The translations under genes and the position numbers were made by a program. Below the pieces are notes generated by a model that did no database searches, was not told the origin of the DNA, and saw nothing but the letters and a program-made list of their open reading frames with translations. DNA of 64,000 bases from contig CM059973.1 of assembly GCA_030490835.1 (NCBI GenBank), positions 57,540,008 to 57,604,007 of the forward strand, in the 5' to 3' direction. Shown here in pieces: positions 1 through 10,636 of the stretch (its first letter is position 1; each line of letters starts with the position of its first letter). This stretch comes from Annona cherimola (Eukaryota > Streptophyta > Magnoliopsida > Magnoliales > Annonaceae).

Positions 1-261
1 AAACTTTATGTAAAGACAATGATGATAATTTCGAGATGAAAAGGGAATATTTTTATTCCAATGAAAATGTTTATGGAATAGTTTTTTATCATAACTGTGT
101 TATGTGAAATATATTTCAAATTGGATGAATGATGGGAATTTTCCATGTATTGATGAAAAAAAAATCCTGCCGTGTGATTAGGGCAACAATCCTGAGTCAC
201 GTTTACCAATCAAAACGATCCCGGAGTAAGGCTTCTAGGCACCTCAGTTCGGGGCGCCACA
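1..261 (-). repeat. Gypsy LTR end (G family), runs off the left edge
   Basis: Read on the minus strand this starts TGTGGCGCCCC at 261 and continues through a stretch about a Gly/Tyr-free noncoding sequence that recurs on the plus strand at 10637 and 50184 (shared words such as GTTTACCAATCAA and CGGAGTAAGG, in reverse). The three copies define one LTR family, here called G. Only the first 261 bp of this copy are in the window. A Tekay/Del-type chromovirus is my best guess for the family, from LTR style only. Confidence 0.6.
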
Positions 262-1044
262 CAACCCCTAGGGTATTTTAGTAAATTCCATTTTCACCTT
301 TCCCAAATTGCCCTCATTGCAACGTCCATGAAGCTTCCTACCTTGACTTGCATTTAATGACTTTTATCTTTTTATGATTAAGAAAATCCAATGATAATTA
401 GCTTAATCCATTCCATTCATATCATATATTTCATAATTTTATTCAATCGTTTCAAGTTTCATCTCATACTGAGTTTCCTAACTCCATTTATGACCCACTT
501 GAATTTATCTTTTGGATTTGGGGATAAAAATAATTAATTATCACCCTAATCCCATCATGATTCCCTTAATCCAATCCATTCATAAGATTGGGCCCACCAT
601 TGTGAGCTTACCTTTCAAACTTCATCGAAATCCGCCTTGTAGGCGTCAAGTTATGAATTTTCTTTGATTTTTCCACTAAACTTGATAATTATCCTTTAAA
701 TTCTCATAAATCAAACCATATACTTTAGGATAATTATTTATGACATATTGTCACCTTTAAGTCCTCATCAAGCCCCTCGGGTCATACCGACTCATTTTGG
801 GCTCCGGCGATTAAATTTTTAATCACCGTTTTCAATGGAAACTTAATTCAAAATGTGGCATAATTAACAAAATTCATTCAAAATTCATTTTCATCACATA
901 TAAATCATGTATATATGTTCAATGCATCCCATTGAGTCCTACATAGGTTAAGGTTTCACAACTTGTGATGATTATATGAATGGATGGTCATGCCTTTGGC
1001 CTTACTAATGCACCCAGCACATTTATTCACCTCATGAATTAGGT
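262..1044. other. Noncoding AT-rich stretch, probably retrotransposon-derived
   Basis: No coding potential and no RNA gene seen. It lies between the LTR end at 261 and the chromovirus pol remnant at 1045, so it may be untranslated or flanking retroelement sequence. The right boundary is set only by where reverse transcriptase similarity begins. Confidence 0.35.
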
Positions 1045-3045
1045 ATTTTGTCCTTTTATTAGAAAATTTATTGTTGTTTACTTCAATGATATTTTTATTT
1101 TCAATAGAAACCATGAGAAGCATTTGTAACATCTTCGAAGAGTTTTTGAAATATTAAGGGAAGATAAACCTTTTCTAATCTAAAGAAGTGCTAATTCCTA
1201 ATGGATAGATATTTCTTAAATATGTTGTGTCTAATCAAGGAGTTGAGGCTGATTAAGGTAAGATTGAGGTAATTAACAATTGGCCCACTCTAAAATCACT
1301 TTATGTAGTTAGAAGTTTTCATAGATTAGCTTCTTTTTATCATTGATTCACTAAAAACTTTAGTAATATTGTTGCTCCACTAACAAAATGCATTAAGAAA
1401 AAGCATTTTATCTAAAATCCCAAAATGGAACAGAGTTTCAATGAACTCAAAAAGCGTCTCACTCATGCTTTAGTACTCACCCTTCCAAACTTTGATATCA
1501 TATTTGAGGTAGAATGTGATGCTTTAACTGTTGGTATTAGTTTTGTTCTTAGTCAAGAAGGAAGACTCATTAATTTCTTTAGTGAGAAACTAAATGATGT
1601 TAAGTTAAAGTATTCGACTAAATGATAAGTAGTTTTATGCTATTATTCAAGCTTTAGATCATTAGAGTCATTATTTGCTACCTAAAGAATTCATCTTATA
1701 TTCTGATTATGAAGCAGTCAAGCACTTGAATTCTTAACAAAAGCTTAATCATCATCATGCTACTTGGAATGAATTCCAATAGGCCTTTTCTTTCTACTCA
1801 AACACATACCTAACATTCAAAATAAGGTGGTTGATGCTCTAAGTAGACGACATATCCTATTCACTTCATTACAATTGAAGATTATTAGATTCAAAGTTAT
1901 GAAAGAACTTTGTGAAAATGATCTTAATCTTGGTGAGATATGGAAGCTTAGTTCTGAAAGCCCTTGTAGACAGTTTCAACAGCAAGAAGGATTTCTTTTT
2001 AATGGTAATCAATTGTGTATTCCTCAATGTTTCTCATGATAATCTATCATCTAGGAAGCTTGTAATGGAGGATTAGCTGGACATTTTGGTATGGACAAGA
2101 CTTTGGCTCTTATAAAGAAAAATTTGTATTGGCCAAGGTCAAAGCAAGATATCACTCACCATATTCAAGGATGTCGAGCTTGTCATATTGTCAAATTGGG
2201 TAATCAGAATCCTGGTTTATACAGACCCTTACTAGTTCCAAAGGCTTCATGGAAGATGTAAGTATGGATCTCGTTCTAGGCTTGCCAAGAACTCAAAGAC
2301 AAAAGGATTTCGTGATGATTGTTATTGATAGATTTTATAAAATGGCTCATTTTGTACCATGTCACAAGATAAATGATGCTTCTCATATTGTCGACCTATA
2401 CTTTAAGGATGTTGTGCACCTTTATGGAATTCTAAAGACTATTACATTAGATTGACATGTGAAGTTTTTAAATTATTTTTGGTGAACACTTTGGAGGAAG
2501 ATGGGAACTCATTTGCATTTCAGTTTGACCAGTCATCCTCAAAAAAGGATCAAACAAAAGTGGTCGACAAGAGTCTGGGAAATCTCTTGCAAAGCTTTAT
2601 TGGTAAGCACATTCGACAATGAGTCCTTTGGACCTTTCTCCATCTTCAATGACACACCATTTTAGTGTGGATGTTAAAGAAAGAGCTAAATAGATCAACA
2701 GCTGCATGAACAAGTTTGTAAAAAGATTCTTCAACAAACAAAAAGTATCAAAAGCCAACAAAGAAACATAGGCAGCTAGTCAGCTTCAAAGAAGGAAATC
2801 TGGTTTTGACTCATTTAAGGAAGGAAAGTTTCCTAGTTCTCGTTCAAAGTTGTCTTCTTTAGCAAATGATCCCCTTTTGAATCTTGGAGAAAACCAATAA
2901 TAAAGCCTATAAAGTCAAGATACCTGGAGAATATGGAGTGTCTATCAGTTTAAATATTGTTGATCTTTCTCCTTACTATGGAGAACATAAAGATGAATCT
3001 CACCTTCAGGACAAGTCTTCTCCAACCAAAGGAGAATGATATAGG
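1045..3045 (+). pseudogene. Ty3/gypsy chromovirus pol remnant (RT end, RNase H, integrase)
   Basis: The 3' two thirds of a gypsy pol, broken by many stops. The RT catalytic region reads VVYFNDIFIF at about 1073 (family YFDDILIF, with the first Asp changed to Asn). RNase H follows at 1425-1850, with FEVECDA, FFSEKLND and, at its end, VDALSRR. The integrase zinc-binding part is at 2060-2190 (GHFGMDKT, then CRAC), and the integrase core begins with MDLVLGLPRT near 2265 and RFYKMAHFVPCHK near 2330. The C-terminal end has PGEYGVS and DLSPYYG near 2925-2975. This wording is typical of CRM/Reina-type chromoviruses; I see no chromodomain. Gag, protease and the N-terminal RT are absent, so this is a 5'-truncated copy. 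Confidence 0.85.
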
Positions 3046-3388
3046 AGTTTCTCTTGTCCCCTCTTATCACATAATGAAAAGTTAGAAATAGATTTTTTGT
3101 GTGTTTGCTTTTATGTTTTTGTTTATCCCACATCAAAAATATTGTAGAAGATTTTCCCTAGACTTAGTTCTAAATAAGGCCCTCTTGAGAGCTTGTAGGC
3201 TATGATTTTGTAAATTAATGTTTATTTATAAGTCTTGTTTATTAAGCATGATGCTTATTTTCCACTTGTGAGGAGAAAATATTCTTTTCCTAGCCACCCT
3301 AGTTGGTTTCATTGACTATTTCACCATAGTGGGGTTTTCAACCTTGCCACAATTTGCATCCCCTACGACATCCTAGTGTCATATTTTA
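3046..3388 (+). other. Noncoding 3' flank of the chromovirus remnant
   Basis: AT-rich sequence with no recognisable domain, between the end of the chromovirus pol and the part of the Athila-like LTR that can be matched to its partner at 9180-9334. The boundary is soft because the left LTR is degraded. Confidence 0.3.
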
Positions 3389-3540
3389 TTTCCTTCTTTA
3401 CTATTCTTTTTACGTCATTTTATTCTCTTAATGTTTGATATAAATGTTGAAAATAACGTCTTAAGTCCCGAATTCCTTGTGGGATCAACATTTTAAATAT
3501 TGTAATCCATAACCCGTGCACTTTCAGAAAGATTGAAATA
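3389..3540 (+). repeat. 5' LTR remnant of element I
   Basis: Only the last 150 bp or so align by eye with 9180-9334 of the 3' LTR. The full-length partner is about 1.35 kb, so most of this LTR has been lost or has diverged beyond recognition. Confidence 0.6.
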
Positions 3541-3547
3541 AGTATTT

Positions 3548-3565
3548 TGGTGTCGTTGCTAGGGA
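3548..3565 (+). other. Primer binding site, Athila type (degenerate)
   Basis: TGGTGTCGTTGCTAGGGA matches the canonical site at 26277 (TGGCGCCGTTGCCGGGGA) except for C-to-T changes and one G-to-A change, which is the pattern of cytosine deamination. In Athila elements this site pairs with the 3' end of a tRNA, usually given as tRNA-Asp. It lies just inside the 5' LTR, as expected. Confidence 0.7.
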
Positions 3566-3754
3566 ATTCGATGTTATTTAAGACTCTGTATGTAGACACT
3601 TCTCTCTCTTATTCTCCATCCTCTTTCTTATACTCTATGTCTCTTTCTTTGTTTTATTCTTTTTTTGCTCGTGGTGCTATATCTCATCATTAAATTTTTA
3701 CTATTATATGCACCCATATTCTCAAAATTTTGTTAAACAATTAGTTGAATTTTT

Positions 3755-5560
3755 TTTATTGATGACCCTAAAATTGAACGGCCTTTTAAGAAGAGAGTTC
3801 ATGAGTACTGACAACAACAATCTTCACAAGGAATATTTATAGACCACAACAATCTTGACCTGCCACAACCACAACATGTAGAAGATCAAGCAAAAAATAA
3901 TGATCCGCCAAGGAAGATAACGCTAAGCGACCGGAACCGTCTAAACCCACAAAGATTTTGATCTTGCATCGTTGAACTTAAGATCAGGGCAACCAACTTT
4001 GAACTCAAATCGGGGCTCATCTAGATGGTTCAACAGGACAAATTTGTAGGACTTCCTTTTGAGAATCATAACATACTCATCACTAAATTCTTGTAGCTGT
4101 ATAACATAATTCAAGTAAAAAGAATTCTATGAGAAGTCATCCGTCTCCAACTTTTCTCATTATCTCTATGTGATAGAGAGGGTGAATTGTTCTTCTCTTT
4201 GCCACCCAACTCCTTTACCACGTGGGACAAACTCTCTGCTTCCTTCTTAGAGAAATACTTCCCACCAATAAAAACTAAGAAGAACAAGGACGAGATCAAC
4301 CAATTTATATAGAAAGATGGAGAAACTCCTTATGATGTATGGGAGAGATGAAATATCTACAATGGAAGTGCCTGCACCACGACATTCCAAAAAGCGATAC
4401 AATTGACAAATTTGTCAACGGGCTTAATAGACCAACTAAAATTGCCGTCAATTCAACGACTAGCGGCTGATTCACGCGACTGACTTATGAGGAGGCACTT
4501 GCTCTCTTCAAATACTTGGTTCTTTATGATTTTTAGTATGCTGACATTTAAGACCCTTCTCGATGTGGGGGCATGTATGAGGTTGAAACCCTCAACTCAT
4601 TGAATGCCAAGATGGATCAAATACTATTGCATGAAAAGAAATAGGAGGCCACAGAGCTGGGTACAACTTCGTTTCAACTTGTCTCTTACGAGAACTATGG
4701 GGCATCTCATTACACAAAAGGTTCTTCATCCAGGAGATCTCAAGCGAGCAGGTAGATTTAATCAACAACCAACAAAATATTTGCACTTATGGTAACCCAC
4801 ACTCTAATTCATATAACCCTGGATGGCGTAACCACCCAACTTTTCTTGGTCAAATCAATCAAATACCTAAAACCTTGTTGATAAACCACTTGATTTTCTA
4901 AGATAACCACCAAACCCCTCATACCAACTTCAATTAGCTTTACTCACACCAAACTCAACAATGAGTACTGAATCTCTTCTTGAGAGTATACTGTTATCAC
5001 AGAAGAAAATTAAAGAGGCAGTCCAACAACAACTGCAAACTTATGGGAAACAAATTGAGTTATTGCAAACTCACATAAAAATCCTCGAAACTAAATTTCT
5101 CAACAAGCCTTAACCTCATCTCAAAGAAACCAAGGTTAGCTCCCAAGTCAGTTTAAAATCAATCCAAAGGAACAAGTCATGGGAGTCACTCTCTTGAGTG
5201 GTAAGCGACTTGATTCGACACGAACTTAATAGAAAGAAGTTGACAACAAATTTGAGAACGAATAGAAGTAAGTTGAGGGGTCATAACCCAAACCAGTGGT
5301 GGAAAAGCCTTATGTCCCACCTCTACCATACCAACCTATTTTGCCCTTCTCGCATAGACAGGTACAGGCAAAATTATAGAAGCGAATTGAGAAATTCATC
5401 TTGACATTAAAGAACCCTGTCCATTAATGTCTTGTTCATTGAAATGCTCTCACAAATGTCGATGTATGCTAAGTTCTTGAAAGAAATCTTACTGAAGAAG
5501 CACAAACTCGAGGAGAATGGGACAGTGACACTTACTGAAGAGTCTAATGTTGTATTGTAA
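3755..5560 (+). pseudogene. gag: Athila-like gag (retrotransposon gag domain), broken
   Basis: The structural capsid gene of element I. The retrotrans_gag core is readable across frames at 4195-4420: LPPNSFTTWDKL, SFLEKYFPPIKT, then GETPYDVWER and KFVNGLNRP. These are the usual landmarks of Athila/TAT gag (SLPPNSI-T-W, KFFPP, GE-LYEAWERF). The downstream part (4600-5560) has low-complexity, Gln- and Asn-rich sequence and a lysine-rich end (KFLKEILLKKHK near 5470), which normally precedes protease. Many stops and frameshifts; not translatable. Confidence 0.75.
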
Positions 5561-5970
5561 AATAATTTGTCATGCAAACTCAATGATTTAAGAAGTTTTC
5601 TATCTCTTATTTTGTTGGTGATGTGCAGATAGATGAGGATTTATGCGACCTTAGTGCTAGCATCAGTCTAATCCCTCTGTCCATGTGCAAAAAATTGAAG
5701 ATGGGCACCCTATACCCAAGGCCATGTCATTTCAACTTGCAGATCTCTCTATCAAACATCCAGTGGACATCATAGAAGAATTGTCAGTGAAGGTCGAAAA
5801 GTTTTCATTCTTATGGACTTTGTTGTGCTTGACATAGAGGAGGACCAACAGACCCTAAACATTTTGGAAATGCCATTTTTAGTAGCAACTAGCGCTATTA
5901 TTGACGTGAAGCATTAGAAGATTACATTAATAGTCAGAGATGAGAAGGTAAAGTTCAACTTATATTCAAA
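5561..5970 (+). pseudogene. Athila-like retropepsin domain, broken
   Basis: Aspartic protease of the gypsy polyprotein. The active-site region reads CDLSASISLIPLSMCKKL near 5647 (family DLGASINLMP, with Gly changed to Ser). After a frameshift, FVVLDIEEDQQTLNILEMPFL-AT follows near 5820-5890 (family VLDMEED, ILGRPFLAT) and then IDVKH. The order and spacing fit an Athila protease. There are frameshifts in the middle and a stop near 5917. The usual RT does not follow. Confidence 0.75.
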
Positions 5971-7988
5971 ACCAGATAACTCCTCTCTTAAGAATTCTTA
6001 TATGTAGATTGATTTAACCGACTAATAGAAAAAGAGACTTTAGTCAACCCAACGGGACTATGCTAAAGCAAAGGAGGAACTACTGAAAGCTTGAATAAAA
6101 AAGTTGTCGAATCTATAAAAACATTTGAAAGTGGGAGGTCAAAACCACCACAATAGCGAAACTTTGACAAACGAAAGTAAGAAGATAAAAAACTAATAAC
6201 AAATCCATCCCCTTCTGATCAATCTTTTAAAAATGATAGTTGTGGTTCATTTATATGAAAAATTCTCATGCAAATTTGGAGGTCAATTCAAAAGATGAAG
6301 AATTCAAGCAAATGTGGAGGCAAACAGAGAAGCAAACCGATGCAAAGGCTGGAGTAGGTCGATTCATGAGGAACAAACTATAGTTAGGCTGAGCACTATA
6401 AACTAAATGCTGCGTGGGAGGCAACTCAGTATTTGTTTTAGGGAAGTAGTAGTTTTCTTTATTGCTTTTGTTTTGATTTTTTTTTTTTAGGATTTAGATA
6501 CTTTTTGATGATGAAGTCCTCATGGCTATTTTATAGGAAGTTGCTTAGAAAAAATGCAGTCTAGAAATCTTAGTGCTTAAATTGGGAAGTTACCATCTCA
6601 CAATCATTGAAAATACTGGCTCAATTTAGATTAAATAAATTGTTCTTGATATTGAGGATAATATCAATTTCAAGTGTGGGAATGAATACGTTGCATTATT
6701 TAATTGATATTTCCTTGATCACCCAATGATTAATGTAATTAATCATTGCACTAAAATGTTAACACTGAACTGATTGGAACCCCACATTAAACTTCTATAA
6801 TTCCTTTAAGCAAAAGAAACTTAAGGTTCCAAAAACTTTGAGTTAGGTGAATGATTGGACTTTTGTGAGATGTTGAATTTATTTTTGAGCATGTAGTTGT
6901 TGGAAATACCATATTTTTGTCTTAAATCACTTGATGAAACTGATATACTAAGACACTATTTCTGCTTTCATTCAAACTTTAAGTAATTCTCTTTGTCAAA
7001 AATTATTTCTAATACATATAGTTGTTGAATTAAAGAAGGTAGTTTTTTCCATATACATGAAAATCTCATTTTGGTAAAAGATATTCAAGATTAATAATGA
7101 ACTTGAATTATTTGTAGGATATAATTAAGCCATTCTTTGTCTAATAATGAGCCCAACTTTGAAAGAATTTCATTTTTCCTAATCTTTGATTCCCTCTATT
7201 TGAGTTAAATGATCCTTAAATGTAAATTTTGAGCCAAAAACTATAATGGGAATTGAGTTAACCACATGGCTTGTGAAAAACTAAAAAAAATAAAAAAATA
7301 TTCTCTAGATATCCTAAAATAAGATGACAAGAATCAATGCCAAACTTGTATTAAAAAAAAATCTGAACCAAGGGTAATAACATGCTTTCGAAAGAATCAA
7401 AGCATTAAGTGTAGGAGTTATTTTGTTTCCTGCTTGCATAGAATGCTCAATTTAGTAAGGCGACAATTCAATTTTGAATTTTTAATGCCTGATTTAAACC
7501 TAACCATTATCCCATTAAGTCCTTATGATTTCATGAACAAGTTAGGTGAGTTAGTGGAAGAAATTTAGATGCTAAAACTTGATGAGATGTGTGTGAAGCA
7601 ATCTGACTTATATTTTTCTATGTTACTACCATTAACGTATTGAATTATTGAATGTGTGTATTGAAACAACAAAGATAAAGAAGGGAGAGTTATTTGAAAA
7701 ATAGGAGTTTTAGCTAAAAGGTTTTTGAACTCCTAGTGTTTGAATTTTCAAGCGAAAAAGTGACAATGTGTACAATGTTAATTGAATGAGAATGGATATT
7801 TGATCGAGATTCTTAACAAGTGTCATGTTTCAAAATTTTTGATTTGACACTCACTGATTTTCAATGGTTGGTGTATCATTTATACTTGCTTTTCACTCAA
7901 AATTTTGAAAGCCTAAATTTTGAAATTTTGTAATTTGATTCTTTTGTATTTGCTTAGGGACAAGCAAAGCTTCATGTATGGAGGAATT
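5971..7988 (+). other. Noncoding internal region of element I
   Basis: About 2 kb without domains. GTGGGAGGCAACTCAGT at 6414-6430 corresponds to TGGGAGGCAACCCA at 27386 in element K, a noncoding motif common in Athila/Ogre-type elements. Near 7958 GGGACAAGCAAAGC is followed by ATGTATGGAGGAA, a weak polypurine tract, directly before the LTR start. No RT or integrase is found in any frame. Confidence 0.55.
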
Positions 7989-9334
7989 TGTCAAATCATT
8001 TACATACTATTTATTTGGGATGATATTTGAATGGAATGTAAGTGATTAAGATAATTGGAAATATATTTTGATTGAGTTAGCTTTGTTTAACAGAAAACAC
8101 CCATAATTGGTCAACATGTGTAAAGCAGGAAAATTACGTCCAATTTTGATGCAAAACATGGTAAATTGATACGTCTCAATAAAAGCGGAGTTAAAATATA
8201 AATTCAAGACTCATAACTAAAGCAAAACAGTTTACAAATTGAGCTCAAATGCATTAGAAGATTTACCACACAATTCGAGAGGAAATAAGACGCAACTGAG
8301 GAAAATTATGCATGAAATAACGCACTCGAGAGTGTCACAGGGTTTAAACTGTATAGAACCCGGCCATGCAAAATCATAGGAAATTCAGACTGTGTAGACA
8401 AGGGGTTGTGAGATCTCTATATAAACAGATCTTAAGAATGTTCTAAGGCATCTTAGAACCTCCTTGGAGCTTGGGTTGAGGTCCAGGAGTGAGAGAAGGT
8501 GAAGAGTACAAGGCAAGAAGTGAGGTGGCGAGTTGTTTGACACGTTCAAGAAATCATTGAAGCTTCTATTATTAAGCTTTCCTTTTCTTCTTTTCTTTCA
8601 ATTTAATTGTCTTTTTTTGTGATGAACTTTGAATACAATATTATTTTTATTTTTATTATGAACATGCTAAACTAAACTTGTTATCTAGGGTTTAGGATAT
8701 AGCATACGTATAATACAGCAGATATTACAATTTTAATTTATTTGTATAAGAAATTATGTGTTAATTTAAATCTTATGAATTTAATGATTGCTTAATGTTA
8801 AGGCCTACGCTTTGGCAATGATTCTCATATATTAGATGAAGGAACCGAATAGCGGAAGTCTAATATACAACAATCAAGATATTAAACCTAAAAATTTATG
8901 ACCATGAGAATTAACATGATGATCATGAGGAATTTCATAAATGTTCATGGAACTTAATCAATCCTTATTTATTTAATCTTATAAGAATAAATGATTAAGA
9001 AAGATTAGGGTTATGCTTTGCAAATTTTAAGACAAGGTGCAAGGATAATTGCAGGAGGGTTTTGTTCTCCGTTTACATAAAATACCTGGATCAAATAAGT
9101 ACTCCATGTATTTGTTACAGAAGACTATAGGTGCTCTCATCCTGCGATTTTTAATTCTTATTCTACATTCTCAAAATTCTCTTTCCTTCTTTATTATTAT
9201 TTTTACTTTACTTTATTCTTTTGGTGTTTGATATAAGTGTTTGAAAACATCATCTTGAGTCACAAATTCCCTATGAGATCGATATTTTAAGTACCATAAT
9301 CTACGACCTGTGCACTTACAGAAAGATTATAACA
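7989..9334 (+). repeat. 3' LTR of element I
   Basis: Starts TGTCAAATC after the purine-rich stretch and ends ...TATAACA. The right end is fixed by the resumption of chromovirus RT sequence at 9335. A TATA box is present at 8418. The last 150 bp repeat the 5' LTR remnant at 3389-3540. Confidence 0.65.
8418..8425 (+). promoter_or_regulatory. TATA box in the LTR of element I
   Basis: TATATAAA in a CT-rich context, about 430 bp into the LTR. It is the only strong TATA-like word in this LTR, so it is the likely transcription start region. Confidence 0.45.
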
Positions 9335-10124
9335 TCCATCTGGGCCAATTTGAGCTTAAGGTCATGCCATTTGGTTTATCCAATGCCCTAGCCACATTTC
9401 AAGCATTGATGAATCCGTTGGTCCTTAGTTGAAGCTGTTTGTTTTGGTTTTTTTTGTGACATTTTGGTGTACATCTCATCATGGTCTTTACATTTACAGC
9501 ATTTACAAGAGGTCTTAATGGTGTTTCGAAAGAATAGTTTGTTTGTCAGTAAAGCTAAATGTTTCTTTGGATAGGTAGTGATACATTATTTAGGGTTATG
9601 GAGTACAAATTGGAGTTTTCGGCATCCGCTTGAATACAAAATATTTTTCATTTTCCTTTGCCAAAACGTTGTGTTAATCTGGAGATGGATTCCGCTGAAC
9701 TCCCACATGCTGCTATTGACTTTCAGTTGTAACGACAAACTCCTGCTCTTTTGGCTACATGATAGGTTTTTCACGGCAAGAAACTAGAAGTGGAAATTTT
9801 GGTCCATTGGATTGGCCTCCCATCTTCAGATGATTCTTGGATGGCCTTATAGAAGTTGCAAAAGGAATCTCCTAATAACAACTAGGTGGACCAAGCTATT
9901 ACCCATATCCCATGCACTATAGCTGGGTCAAGGTGATAGTGAGCTTAAGGCTGTACTGTCCATTGAAGAGGTGAATTAGGGAAGCCATCTAGCAGAGGGA
10001 TGAGCAAAGCTAGTGGTTCCGGATATGCGTTAAGGTCACGTGACCAACTAAAGCCACGTGCTAGGTGGAGTCCTAAGAGAGGAGGTGCGAGACATGCATT
10101 TGATAAAGGAAGGAAGGGAGTCTA
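9335..10124 (+). pseudogene. Chromovirus pol fragment: RT joined to a chromodomain-like end
   Basis: The RT begins abruptly after the LTR: HLGQFELKVMPFGL near 9340 (family H-GHFEF-VMPFGLTNAPATFQ), then ATFQALMNPL, CDILVY near 9459 (family DDILVYS) and EVLMVFRKNSLFVSKAKCFFG near 9510. The RNase H and integrase are missing. From about 9795 it reads KLEVEILVHWIGLPSSDDSW, which matches the chromodomain of gypsy integrases (LVQW-GLP-E-ATWE). A large internal deletion has therefore joined RT to the C-terminus. Element I is inserted at its left edge and LTR D at its right edge. Confidence 0.7.
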
Positions 10125-10475
10125 TGTTAAAATTGAATAACCTAGAAAAATCTAGATTGGCGGCATGTCAATAGCAAAAAATTTTGAAAAACTAAATGCA
10201 TATTAACATCGAAAACTTAATTTAATGGGAGTAACATGACATCTAGATGCTTCATGCAAGCTGGCAAATGTAAAATATCAAAATATTTGGCCATATTTTT
10301 TTGAAATATAATTGATTATGAGCTTTATATGAAGGAGCATTTGCTCCCATAGATTAGAACCTGTTTGCATGTAAAATTTCTAGCCCCTTTGTTATATATA
10401 ATTTTTTTTTACCAAATTCTCTCTACCATAAATTTCTCTCTCCATCTTTTTACATTTTTCAATCAAAATCTATCA
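10125..10475 (+). repeat. 5' LTR of element D
   Basis: Starts TGTTAAAAT and ends ...AATCTATCA. It matches 48382-48775 along its whole length (ATAACCTAGAAAAATCT, GCTCCCATAGAT, CTAGCCCCTTTGTTATATAT). It lacks about 43 bp that the right copy has near its start. Confidence 0.8.
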
Positions 10476-10490
10476 GTGGCATCATAGCTA
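10476..10490 (+). other. Degenerate tRNA-iMet-type primer binding site of D
   Basis: GTGGCATCATAGCTA stands where copia elements have TGGTATCAGAGC. The position next to the LTR and the partial match make it the probable PBS. Confidence 0.5.
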
Positions 10491-10569
10491 CATTGTCCTG
10501 GAGTCGTCGAAGCTGCTTATTAAGCTACTAAGCTACTGTTTACGAGAAGATAAAATAAGGTACGTATTA

Positions 10570-10636
10570 ATGGCCTTCATCGCCACATCTAATTATAACC
10601 AAACATCGGTCCTCATATTTGAAGGTGAAGCCTATG
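10570..10636 (+). pseudogene. gag: Start of gag of element D, cut by an insertion
   Basis: ATG at 10570 opens a frame reading MAFIATSNYNQTSV, then FEGEAY, the usual N-terminus of this type of copia gag. The frame is interrupted at 10637 by the G-type LTR and resumes at 44038. The last five bases, CTATG (10632-10636), are repeated at 44037-44041 as the target duplication. Confidence 0.75.

Larger units (their letters stand above)
3389..9334 (+). mobile_element. Athila-like gypsy element without pol (element I)
   Basis: In order: a short 5' LTR remnant ending near 3540, a degenerate Athila-type primer binding site, gag, a retropepsin-like domain, the noncoding motif GTGGGAGGCAACTCAGT at 6414, about 1.5 kb without domains, and a 3' LTR at 7989-9334. 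The two LTR ends match over their last 150 bp or so (TGATATAA, GTGCACTT, CAGAAAGATT in the same order). No RT, RNase H or integrase is seen between protease and LTR, so the copy was non-autonomous or lost pol. It is old: gag and protease are full of stops and the 5' LTR is mostly gone. Confidence 0.75.

Noticed and set aside
6..209. A minus-strand frame of 67 codons at the left edge
   Set aside because: It lies in a gypsy LTR end and has no domain similarity.
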